Notes under the pieces: generated by a model
The model's input: only the letters and a program-made list of their open reading frames with translations
Databases searched by the model: none
Told to the model about the DNA's origin: nothing
Position numbers and translations under genes: made by a program
Part shown: one piece after another, positions 1 to 6,139 of the stretch
Layout of the letters: every line of letters starts with the position of its first letter
Position numbering within the stretch: position 1 is the stretch's first letter
Assembly: GCA_027030295.1 (NCBI GenBank)
Contig: JALVFB010000429.1
Span: 1 to 6,444, forward strand
DNA from: Hyphomicrobiales bacterium
Lineage (GTDB): Bacteria > Pseudomonadota > Alphaproteobacteria > Rhizobiales > Aestuariivirgaceae
DNA: 6,444 nt
Reading direction: 5' to 3'

Positions 1-878
1 GCCGGGACGAAACGGCGCGCGCCGGCGTGCGTCCAGCAGCTCACGAGGCGCAGGTTCGGCCAGACTCGGCGGGCGTCGAGGCCGCCCCGGCGCAACATGG
101 CCTCCAGCATGGCGGCGCGGCGGGCATGGGGCGGGCGGCCCTCGCCGCCGTCGGCCAGGGCGCGCAGCACGGGTTCGGGGCGCGCCGCGAAGCTTCGCAG
201 AAGGGCGGTCAGGAAGGTGGGGCTCCAGATGGAGACGAGGGTCAGATCGGGCGCGGCGAGGAGGTGGCACAGGGTGCGCGTGCGCCAGCGCGCGATGTCT
301 CTTTCCAGCGCCAGCGTGGGCGGCGCGACGGACAGCTCCGCCAGCGGCGCGGCGGCGCGGGGGCCGAAGAAAACCGCGTCGTCGAGCGGGCCGACGGGTG
401 CGCCGGCCCGCGTGCGCCCGCGCTTGCCCGTGGCCGGGGACAGCGCCCAGTAGAAACGGCCGCTCATGATCTCCGGCATGGCGTCCAGAACGTCGGCCAT
501 CCAGGTCATGAGCGCCGAACGGAAGGCGGCGAGGCCGGAGGGCGTGTAGGGGATGACCTTGCGCGCCGATGTGCTGCCGGAGGTGAGGTCGAAGGCGGTG
601 ACGGGCTCGTGGCAAAGCACGTTTTCCTCGCCGTCGAGCATGGTCCGGATGTATGGGGCGAGGTCATGGTAGCGGCTGACGGGCGTGTTGGCGCGGTAGT
701 CGTCGGGGCCGGCGCAGGCGGCGAAACCATGTTCGCGCCCGAAGCGCGTGCGGGCGTTGGCGGCGAGAATGGCTTTCAGCACGCGCTCCTGGGCGCGGGC
801 GAGGTCGCGCGCGGCGGCGAGGAACCGTTCGCGTTCCACCCGCGCGAGGGCGAGGATTTCGCGCCAGTGCCGCTTCAT
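1..878 (-). CDS. GH3-family acyl-adenylating enzyme (N-terminal 292 codons; C-terminus off the left edge)
   Basis: GH3 proteins belong to the ANL adenylating superfamily. They activate a carboxylate with ATP and, in the plant enzymes, conjugate it to an amino acid; bacterial substrates are mostly unknown. Reading the minus strand from the ATG at 878-876 gives an uninterrupted protein to the window edge. Residues 98-107 (LTSGSTSARK) form the Ser/Thr/Gly-rich ATP-binding loop typical of the family. It is preceded by a helical N-terminus with a TRFGREHGF stretch and a VSRYHDLAPYI block, and followed by LVSIWSPTFLTALL (about residues 214-227) and WPNLRLVSCW (about 273-282), all GH3-like. Whole family members are roughly 500-600 residues, so about half is missing. 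The start overlaps the stop of the upstream gene as ATGA, which supports both this start and translational coupling. Family assignment is from recognised motifs; the substrate cannot be inferred. Confidence 0.85.
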   Translation of the reverse strand, partial: MKRHWREILALARVERERFLAAARDLARAQERVLKAILAANARTRFGREHGFAACAGPDDYRANTPVSRYHDLAPYIRTMLDGEENVLCHEPVTAFDLTSGSTSARKVIPYTPSGLAAFRSALMTWMADVLDAMPEIMSGRFYWALSPATGKRGRTRAGAPVGPLDDAVFFGPRAAAPLAELSVAPPTLALERDIARWRTRTLCHLLAAPDLTLVSIWSPTFLTALLRSFAARPEPVLRALADGGEGRPPHARRAAMLEAMLRRGGLDARRVWPNLRLVSCWTHAGARRFVP

Positions 879-1597
879 TCGCCGGACTCGCGGGAAAAGA
901 CGCGGGCGGCGAACGGCGGCATGTTGCCGGGGCTGAGCTCGGCCAGGCAGACCAGCTCGTCGCCGCGCGCGTGATGGGGGTTCAGCCGCCGGAAGAAGCG
1001 GGCCTCCGGCCTGTCGCGCAGGTTTTCCGGCAACTCGAGCCAGGGCCGCTTCAGGCGCCCGCGCGGCTTTGGAAAACGCACGATTCCGCCGCGCGGATCG
1101 TAGTTTTCGCCGAATCTTTCGGTGGCGAGATGATCGCGGATGATGCGGATGCGCTCCGGCATGGGGCGATGGGGGTGGGGCCAGTATTCGCGGGCGAACA
1201 CGGGCAGGTATCTGTATGTCCTGAAGCCCTTGACGATGAGAAACCAGTAGAGCGGCGCATCGGGCTCCCGGCGCCAGATCTCGCCGGCCCGGCGCAGCCA
1301 GGCGAGGGCGAAGGCGTGTTCGCCCCAGTAGCGGTGATCGATGATGGTGTCGCCGGAAAACAGCGCCCGGATGGTTTCGCCGCCGATTTCGTGGCGGGAA
1401 ACGCCCAGGGTCGAAAAGCCGCGAGGGGCGCCGTCCTCCCCCACGAGCAGGATCAGGCCGTCCTTTTCCATCATGTCGCGGCGGAAACGCTCGTAGTCCA
1501 CGTCGGCGTAATATCGCTCGAACAACGAAAACAGTTCCTTGCGCAACGCTTCGTCGATCATGCCGACGGGCATGTACCTGGCGCGCAACCTGGGCAT
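875..1597 (-). CDS. Conserved hypothetical protein, possibly GNAT-fold, upstream of GH3 gene
   Basis: A soluble-looking 240-residue protein with no signal peptide or membrane segment. The first half resembles an acyltransferase (GNAT) fold. A helical start is followed by strands around LILLVGEDGAPRGFSTLGV (about 48-66), then the block FSGDTIID (80-87), a helix, and YWFLIVKGFRTYRYLPVF (117-134), a pattern like the late strands of GNAT proteins. The Arg/Pro-rich second half (about 135-240) has no motif I recognise. The GNAT call is inference and acyltransferase activity is not shown. I chose the ATG at 1597-1595 because GGAAAG lies just upstream; in-frame ATGs at 1573 and 1561 are alternatives, and MIDEAL from 1561 could be the true start. 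Its stop overlaps the GH3 start by ATGA, so the two are likely made as a pair. It lies divergent to the B12-radical SAM operon and may share its control region. Confidence 0.8.
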   Translation of the reverse strand: MPRLRARYMPVGMIDEALRKELFSLFERYYADVDYERFRRDMMEKDGLILLVGEDGAPRGFSTLGVSRHEIGGETIRALFSGDTIIDHRYWGEHAFALAWLRRAGEIWRREPDAPLYWFLIVKGFRTYRYLPVFAREYWPHPHRPMPERIRIIRDHLATERFGENYDPRGGIVRFPKPRGRLKRPWLELPENLRDRPEARFFRRLNPHHARGDELVCLAELSPGNMPPFAARVFSRESGE

Positions 1598-1724
1598 TCC
1601 GCTTTCCGTCTTCCATCCGGCGAATGAAGGCGTTTCCGCCGCCCGCCGCCGCGCCCGCCCCAGGGCGACATGGCCGAACGACCGGCGGCTGGATCGTCCG
1701 CGCGCGGGCGCCGGTGGCGGCGAG

Positions 1725-1776
1725 GATATGATATATTGAACGGAATATCAAAACCACATAGGCTCTGGCCGATATT
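1725..1776. promoter_or_regulatory. Candidate divergent promoter/operator island
   Basis: The only clearly AT-rich segment in the window lies between two divergent operons. Rightward, TTGAAC (1736-1741) is 17 nt from TAGGCT (1759-1764), a weak sigma70-like pair that would give a leader of about 45 nt before the radical SAM gene. Leftward, TTGATA (1752-1747) is 16 nt from CATATC (1730-1725). The motif GATAT occurs at 1725-1729, 1730-1734 and 1771-1775, with its inverse ATATC at 1745-1749. TGATAT (1729-1734) and ATATCA (1745-1750) form a perfect 6-bp inverted repeat with a 10-nt spacer that overlaps both candidate -35 boxes. A repressor or activator bound here could control both operons. The motifs are seen; the promoter role is inferred from position and composition. 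Confidence 0.35.
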
Positions 1777-1782
1777 GTCGGC
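1768..1782 (+). repeat. Small inverted repeat in the leader of the radical SAM operon
   Basis: GCCGA (1768-1772) and TCGGC (1778-1782) are perfect 5-bp arms around a TATTG loop. The repeat sits just downstream of the candidate -10 box, where transcription would start. It could be a second operator or a minor RNA hairpin. There is no T-run after it, so it is not a terminator. It is short enough to be chance in GC-rich DNA. Confidence 0.25.
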
Positions 1783-1816
1783 GCGGGGGAGACGTTTTCG
1801 GAAGCGATTGCGATTG

Positions 1817-3145
1817 ATGCGGAAAATCCTTTTCATACGTCCCAATTTCGCCGATTTCCGCTCGCGGGACGCCATGACGCCCCTGGCCTTCGCCTTCCTG
1901 TCCGCGGTGACCCCGGAAGGCGTGGAAACCGTGCTCGTGGACGAACGCATCGAACCCGTGACCCATGAAGACGCCGATCTGGTGGCGCTGAGCGTGGAAA
2001 CCTTCACCGCCCGGCGCGCCTACGAGATCGCCGATGAATACCGCCGCCGGGGCGTTCCCGTCGTCATGGGCGGCCATCACCCGACCTTGCGCCCGCAGGA
2101 GGCCGCGCGGCATTGCGACGCCGTCGTCGTGGGAGACGGCGAGCGGGTTTGGCCGCAAGTGGTGCGCAACGCGGCGAGGGGTGGGCTGAAACCTCTCTAC
2201 GGCGCCTCCGGCGGGGGGCGGGGGCGGAGGGAAGACCTGCGACTGAAGGCCGACCATTCCATATTCAGGGGGAAGAAATACGCGCCGCTTTCCCTGGTTC
2301 AGGCCGGGCGCGGCTGCCGGTTCGTCTGCGACTTCTGTTCCATCCACGCCTTCTACGGGCACGATTTGCGCCTCAGGCCGGTGGAGGACATCGTCGAGGA
2401 GTTGCGCACCCTGCCGCGCAACCGGCTGGTTTTCTTCGTCGATGACAACCTGTTTTCCCACCGGGACTACCTGGTCCGGCTGTTGCGCGCGCTCGTTCCC
2501 CTGCGGCTGAAATGGTGCTGTCAGATCAGCCTGGATGTTTCCCGCGACGAGGCCCTGCTCGACCTGATGCGGGAGGCGGGATGCATGCTGGTGCTGATAG
2601 GGTTCGAGAGCCTGGAGAGGCGGAATCTCGTGCAGATGAGGAAGAAATGGAACGGCTCCGGCGAATACGGCGCGGTGGTCCGGCGGTTTCATGAGCGCGG
2701 CATCATGATCTATGGCACCTTCGTCTTCGGCTACGACGCGGACACGCCGGAGAGCTTCGACAGGGCGGTGGAATTCGCTCTCGAGGCCAATTTGTGCATC
2801 GCCAACTTCAACCCCCTGACGCCGACGCCGGGAACGGCCCTCTACGAGAGGCTGAGGAAACAGAACCGGCTGCTTTACGAGAAATGGTGGCTGGATCCCT
2901 CCTATCGCTACGGCAAGGCCATCTTCCGCCCGCGCGGCATGACGCCGGAAGAGCTGGAGGAGGGCTGCATGCGGGCGCGGGAAATCTTCTACAGCCATTC
3001 GTCGATCTTCAGGCGGGCGCTGCGTCAGCCGCAGATCTGGCGCCGACCGGGAAACCTGAAGACCATGCTGCTGGGCAATTTCATTTCGCGGCACGAAATC
3101 CGCAACAAGCAACACAAGCTGCTGGGAGAGAAGGCATCAGGCTGA
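1817..3145 (+). CDS. Cobalamin-binding radical SAM enzyme (first of tandem pair)
   Basis: A 442-residue enzyme of the B12-binding radical SAM class, which uses a 4Fe-4S cluster, S-adenosylmethionine and usually cobalamin to methylate, cyclise or rearrange unactivated carbons. The N-terminal Rossmann-like B12 domain (about 1-140) runs from KILFIRPNF through LVDERIEP, DADLVALSVET, VVMGGHHPTL and AVVVGDGE. No DxHxxG motif is seen, as in many radical SAM relatives of this domain. The radical SAM barrel begins with CRFVCDFC, placing cluster ligands at C167, C171 and C174, followed by VFFVDDN, LIGFES and YGTFVFGYD. The C-terminal region has TPGTALYERL and the MTPEELEEG helix common in this family. 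I start at the ATG at 1817 because it leads directly into the first B12-domain strand. GGAAG at 1800-1804 is a distant, weak ribosome site; TTG codons at 1808 and 1814 are alternatives. It heads a five-gene overlapping operon. Substrate unknown. Confidence 0.9.
   Translation: MRKILFIRPNFADFRSRDAMTPLAFAFLSAVTPEGVETVLVDERIEPVTHEDADLVALSVETFTARRAYEIADEYRRRGVPVVMGGHHPTLRPQEAARHCDAVVVGDGERVWPQVVRNAARGGLKPLYGASGGGRGRREDLRLKADHSIFRGKKYAPLSLVQAGRGCRFVCDFCSIHAFYGHDLRLRPVEDIVEELRTLPRNRLVFFVDDNLFSHRDYLVRLLRALVPLRLKWCCQISLDVSRDEALLDLMREAGCMLVLIGFESLERRNLVQMRKKWNGSGEYGAVVRRFHERGIMIYGTFVFGYDADTPESFDRAVEFALEANLCIANFNPLTPTPGTALYERLRKQNRLLYEKWWLDPSYRYGKAIFRPRGMTPEELEEGCMRAREIFYSHSSIFRRALRQPQIWRRPGNLKTMLLGNFISRHEIRNKQHKLLGEKASG
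3125..3138 (+). promoter_or_regulatory. Ribosome site and apparent ATC start of the second radical SAM gene
   Basis: GGAG (3125-3128), within GGGAGAGAAGG, lies 7 nt before ATC (3136-3138). The frame from this ATC reads M-R-L-T-L-I-K-P-T-I-G if ATC is decoded as the initiator, matching the usual opening of B12-radical SAM proteins. There is no nearby ATG, GTG or TTG upstream in this frame, and the first downstream ones (GTG 3190, ATG 3205) would remove the first strand of the B12 domain. CTG at 3142 or 3148 is the other possibility. Confidence 0.5.
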
Positions 3146-4479
3146 CGCTGATAAAACCGACCATCGGCACGCGGGAGCACAGCCTCTATGTGGACGAGGG
3201 CCGCATGGAGCCGCTCAACCTGGGGGTTCTGGCGGGGCTGACTCCGCCGGACGTGGAAGTCGTGCTCTACGACGACCGCATGGAGGCCATCCCCTATGAC
3301 GAGCCGACGGACCTGGTGGCCCTGACGGTGGAGACCTATACCGCCCGGCGCGCCTACGAGATCGCCGACGAATACCGCCGCCGCGGGGTGAAGGTCATCA
3401 TGGGCGGCTTCCAGCCGACCCTGCTGCCGGAGGAAGCCGCCCGGCACGCCGACAGTGTGTTCATGGGAGACGCCGAACCCCTGTGGGGGCAGGTCATTGA
3501 GGACGCCCGCGCCGGGCGCCTGGCGCCGCTGTATTCGGCCAGGCCCGGCGTGGCCCAGCAAGGGGGCGTCATGGCGCGCCGCGACATATTCAGGGGCAAG
3601 GGATACCTTCCCGTCAGCCTGATGCAGTTTTCCCGCGGCTGCCGCTTCACCTGCGATTTCTGCGCCGTGTCGAAATATTTCGACCGCAGCCACCACGTGC
3701 GCGACATTCGCGACGTCGTGCGGGAAATCGAGCAGCTGGAGCGCCGCTTCGTCTTTTTCGTCGATGACAACATCGCATCGAACCGCGAGGCCCTGAAGGA
3801 GCTTTGCCGCGCGCTCATCCCCCTGCGCATCAACTGGGTGTCCCAGGCCAGCATCGACATCACGAAGGACCTGGAGCTGATGGACCTGATGATGAAGAGC
3901 GGCTGCCTGGGCCATGTCATCGGCTTCGAGAGCATCAACCGGGACAACCTGCTGAACGCCAGGAAATCGCCGAACCTCTCCGGCTTTTCCGGCTATCGCA
4001 AGGAAATCGCCATTCTGCGCGACTACGGCATGCAGACATGGGCGGCGTTCACGCTGGGCTACGATCACGAAACGCGGGACACCATACGCGAAACGGTGGA
4101 GTTCGCGCTGGAGAACCGTTTCACCTTCGCCGCCTTCAACATCCTCATGCCCTATCCGAAAACCCCGCTCTACGAGAGGCTGAAGGCGGAAGGGAGGCTG
4201 CTGTATGACGGTGTGTGGTGGCTGCACCCGGAATACAGGTTCAATCACGCCGCCTTCGTGCCGCGCCTGATGGAGCCGGACGAGCTGACCGAGGCCTGCC
4301 ACGAGGCGCGGACGCGGTTCAACAGCATTCCTTCGCTGGTGCGGCGGTTCATGGATCTGAAAACCAACATGCGCACCTTGCGGCGCATGATGGGCTACTG
4401 GCGATACACGCCGCTGTTCCGCCGCGAGGTCTTCAAGAAGCACGGCATGCGCTTCGGGCTGGGGAGGGCGCGGAGATGA
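3136..4479 (+). CDS. Cobalamin-binding radical SAM enzyme (second of tandem pair)
   Basis: A 447-residue paralogue of the preceding enzyme, with the same domain order. The N-terminal B12-binding domain includes LTLIKPTIG, VVLYDDRMEAI, DLVALTVETYTARRAYE and IMGGFQPTL. The radical SAM motif CRFTCDFC puts cluster ligands at C169, C173 and C176 (counting from the ATC at 3136). It is followed by FVFFVDDNIAS, HVIGFESINRDN, WAAFTLGYDHET and MPYPKTPLYERL, then the C-terminal region with FVPRLMEPDELTEA. Its N-terminus is distinct from its neighbour's: after IKPTIG it has an insert with REHSLYVDEGRMEPLNLG, a common signature of lipid- and natural-product-associated members. The coding frame overlaps the first gene's stop by about 10 nt. 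The start codon is unusual and uncertain, because only ATC (or CTG at 3142/3148) preserves the conserved N-terminus. Methylation or C-C bond chemistry is inferred from the family; the substrate is unknown. Confidence 0.9.
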   Translation: MRLTLIKPTIGTREHSLYVDEGRMEPLNLGVLAGLTPPDVEVVLYDDRMEAIPYDEPTDLVALTVETYTARRAYEIADEYRRRGVKVIMGGFQPTLLPEEAARHADSVFMGDAEPLWGQVIEDARAGRLAPLYSARPGVAQQGGVMARRDIFRGKGYLPVSLMQFSRGCRFTCDFCAVSKYFDRSHHVRDIRDVVREIEQLERRFVFFVDDNIASNREALKELCRALIPLRINWVSQASIDITKDLELMDLMMKSGCLGHVIGFESINRDNLLNARKSPNLSGFSGYRKEIAILRDYGMQTWAAFTLGYDHETRDTIRETVEFALENRFTFAAFNILMPYPKTPLYERLKAEGRLLYDGVWWLHPEYRFNHAAFVPRLMEPDELTEACHEARTRFNSIPSLVRRFMDLKTNMRTLRRMMGYWRYTPLFRREVFKKHGMRFGLGRARR

Positions 4480-5168
4480 CGCGCCGGCTGCTGAATTTCT
4501 ACCAATACCTCTCCCCGGCGCTGCTGACGCCCCTGGGCTACTGGCTGTGGCTGCGCCATTACGCGGGCGATCACCGCATGGCGGCGCTGGCGCTGGGCGT
4601 GCCCGTGGCCTTCGCCTACATCGTGCCCGGCATCGGCACCAACGTGCTGAGGGTCTGGGAGTTCGACGTGCGGCTGCGGCTGGGGCGCTTCCGCCCGCAT
4701 CACGGCTTCGTCTTCGGTTCCATGACGGCGCTGCTGACGCTGCCCGGCTTCGCCTTCGAGCCGGCGGGCCGTGGCGTTGGCGGCGTTCTCGCCAGCGGCT
4801 TCGTGACGGCCTCGGTGCTCGGTTTCTGGAACTGGCTCTACGACATCGTGGCCATTCACGCGGGCGTTCTGAAAGTCTACAATCAGCCGTGGGCGGAGGG
4901 GAAGCCCGCATCGGCCATCGCCACGGATTACGCGCCGCTGTTCTTCGGCGTCTTCGGGTTCGTTTACGGGGCGGGGCTGCACTGGGCGCGCGGGGCGCTG
5001 GCCGCCGGCGGGAGCTGGGGGCAGACCCTCGCCGTTTTCGGCGGGCTGCTGGGCCTGGCCATCGCCGCTCCCGTCGGCGCCTACCTGCTCTGGGCGAAGT
5101 GGATGCATGGACGCAACGGCCTTCTGCCGGCGCGGAGGGAGGACGTGAAACAAGAGGAGGCGCCTTGA
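4476..5168 (+). CDS. Integral membrane protein of unknown function, about six membrane segments
   Basis: A 230-residue protein that I do not recognise. Hydrophobic stretches at about 11-27, 36-58, 76-96, 101-128, 151-172 and 180-206 suggest six membrane helices. The N-terminus is short and basic, and the charged C-terminal tail (from about 207) is probably cytoplasmic. The soluble loop at about 59-78 (RVWEFDVRLRLGRFRPHHG) is rich in Arg, with a His pair. The fourth segment carries NWLYDIVAIHAG (119-130), with Asp and His in or near the membrane, and is followed by KVYNQPWAEG. Such polar residues could bind a substrate or metal, but this is speculation. The start is firm: ATGA overlap with the preceding stop and GGGGAGGG at 4461-4468, 7 nt upstream. 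It lies between a radical SAM enzyme and a diiron oxygenase, suggesting a lipid-like substrate, or a role in transport or as a membrane partner. Confidence 0.85.
   Translation: MTRRLLNFYQYLSPALLTPLGYWLWLRHYAGDHRMAALALGVPVAFAYIVPGIGTNVLRVWEFDVRLRLGRFRPHHGFVFGSMTALLTLPGFAFEPAGRGVGGVLASGFVTASVLGFWNWLYDIVAIHAGVLKVYNQPWAEGKPASAIATDYAPLFFGVFGFVYGAGLHWARGALAAGGSWGQTLAVFGGLLGLAIAAPVGAYLLWAKWMHGRNGLLPARREDVKQEEAP
5155..5167 (+). promoter_or_regulatory. Ribosome site and TTG start of the diiron oxygenase gene
   Basis: AGGAGG (5155-5160) within AAGAGGAGG is a strong Shine-Dalgarno sequence 4 nt before TTG (5165-5167). That TTG overlaps the upstream stop as TTGA. The first ATG in frame lies some 70 codons later and would delete the N-terminal region of the protein and leave the first predicted metal ligand only a few residues from the new start, so TTG is the best start. 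Confidence 0.75.
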
Positions 5169-6139
5169 CGGACAAGTGGCCGGATTGCGGGAGGATACTG
5201 GAGCTGGCCGCCGACCCGGCGCGCCGGACGAGGCGGCTGTCCATCGGCAAGCTGGATTTTTCGCGCCCCTTCATTCCGGAGGAGTTCACCCAGCTCTACC
5301 ATTCGCCGGTCTATCGGACGCTCACGCGCGAACAGCGGCTTCGCTACAATCAGCTGTTCGCCGTGCGCACCAACGAATACATCATGATGCTGGAAAGCGA
5401 CCTGGTGGATCATTTCCTGGTTCCGCTGCGGCGCAACCGGGCGGTGCGCGCCGATGCGGCGCTGCGCGCCTGCCTGGACACCATGATCGCGGAGGAACGG
5501 GAACATTACCAGGGGTTCCTGGCGCTCAACAGGCTGTGCCTGCCGCAGGTCTTCCGCGACGGGCGGGAGAGGTATTTCTCGCGGCTTTCCGGCGGTTACA
5601 AGCTGCTGTTGTGGCTGCTGCGCGCGGGGGCGCGGCGCCTGGCCTATCCCATGTGGTACATCATGGCGCTGGAGGAATCCTCCATCGGGCTGGCGCGCGC
5701 CATGAAGAAGAATCCGCGGACGCCCACCCTCGGGCCGCTGGAGCCATCCTTCATGGCCGTGCATCTGGAACACATGAAGGACGAAACCCGGCATTTGCAC
5801 ACGGACAGAAGGCTCATATCCGCGTGCATCAGCGCCGCTTCTCCCTTCTGGCGCAGACTCGACGCGGCCCTTTTCAAGATGATGATCCGGGAGTTCACGG
5901 TGATCAGGCGCAATGGCTCCGGCGCAAGGGTCATCCGCCATCTCGTCCGGGAAATGCCGGAACTGGCGCCGGGAGAAGAAGAACTCATCACCGCTCTGGA
6001 GGAGCTGAAGCACAATGAAACCTATCAGCGCAGCCTGTTCTCGCGGCCGCTTATGCCGTTGACATTCGGCATCTTCGACGAGACGGAGGAGCTGGCGGGA
6101 CTAGAAAGGATACTGGCCGGATATGACAGACCAGACTGA
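5165..6139 (+). CDS. AurF/CmlI-type non-haem diiron oxygenase
   Basis: A 324-residue protein of the p-aminobenzoate N-oxygenase (AurF) family, soluble diiron enzymes that use O2 to oxidise amines to hydroxylamines or nitro groups; some relatives hydroxylate carbon. The ligand pattern I recall for AurF (E, ExxH, E, HxxxExxH) is complete. Likely ligands are E77 (in IMMLESDL), E111 and H114 (EEREHY), E171 (or E170; MALEESS), and H203, E207 and H210 (HMKDETRH). Spacing follows AurF closely, with about 34 residues from the first Glu to ExxH and 57 from that His to the next Glu. The length is normal for the family, and no membrane segment or signal peptide is apparent. It starts at a TTG overlapping the upstream stop and overlaps the next gene by 17 nt. 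The fold and metal site are well supported; N-oxygenation specifically is inference, since no typical arylamine or NRPS substrate genes are nearby. Confidence 0.85.
   Translation: MTDKWPDCGRILELAADPARRTRRLSIGKLDFSRPFIPEEFTQLYHSPVYRTLTREQRLRYNQLFAVRTNEYIMMLESDLVDHFLVPLRRNRAVRADAALRACLDTMIAEEREHYQGFLALNRLCLPQVFRDGRERYFSRLSGGYKLLLWLLRAGARRLAYPMWYIMALEESSIGLARAMKKNPRTPTLGPLEPSFMAVHLEHMKDETRHLHTDRRLISACISAASPFWRRLDAALFKMMIREFTVIRRNGSGARVIRHLVREMPELAPGEEELITALEELKHNETYQRSLFSRPLMPLTFGIFDETEELAGLERILAGYDRPD

Larger units (their letters stand above)
1598..1816. other. Divergent intergenic region
   Basis: This 219-bp region separates the leftward GNAT-like/GH3 pair from the rightward radical SAM operon. 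The left part (about 1630-1720) is a very GC-rich run of GCC/CGC repeats with no coding or RNA signal that I can support. The centre (about 1724-1776) is an AT-rich island in an otherwise GC-rich window and carries the candidate promoters and operators annotated separately. Open frames crossing the region on both strands are low-complexity Arg/Ala/Gly translations and are not convincing genes. Confidence 0.7.

Noticed and set aside
27..974. Plus-strand open frame opposite the GH3 gene
   Set aside because: It is Gly/Ala/Arg-rich with no recognisable motif, whereas the opposite strand encodes a clear GH3 ATP-binding loop and other family blocks.
1630..1720. Possible terminator or small RNA in the GC-rich part of the intergenic region
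   Set aside because: No stem followed by a T-run is visible, and the segment is mostly simple GCC/CGC repetition.
1670..1816. N-terminal extension of the first radical SAM gene to the ATG at 1670
   Set aside because: The added 49 residues are Arg/Gly-rich and non-conserved in appearance, and they would cross the AT-rich promoter island. The start at 1817 leads straight into the B12 domain.
1748..3115. Minus-strand open frame opposite the first radical SAM gene
   Set aside because: It has no domain signature and lies opposite an intact CX3CX2C radical SAM enzyme.
2794..3135. Extension of the second radical SAM gene upstream to the ATG at 2794
   Set aside because: This stretch is the out-of-frame shadow of the first gene's C-terminus and reads as low-complexity sequence.
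3125..3150. Programmed frameshift joining the two radical SAM enzymes into one protein
   Set aside because: There is no slippery heptamer or stable downstream structure at the overlap, and a good ribosome site fits independent initiation.
3025..5289. Long open frame (754 codons) on the minus strand
   Set aside because: It lies antisense to four well-supported genes, its translation is low-complexity Arg/Pro/Ala-rich with no domain, and such shadows are expected in GC-rich coding DNA.
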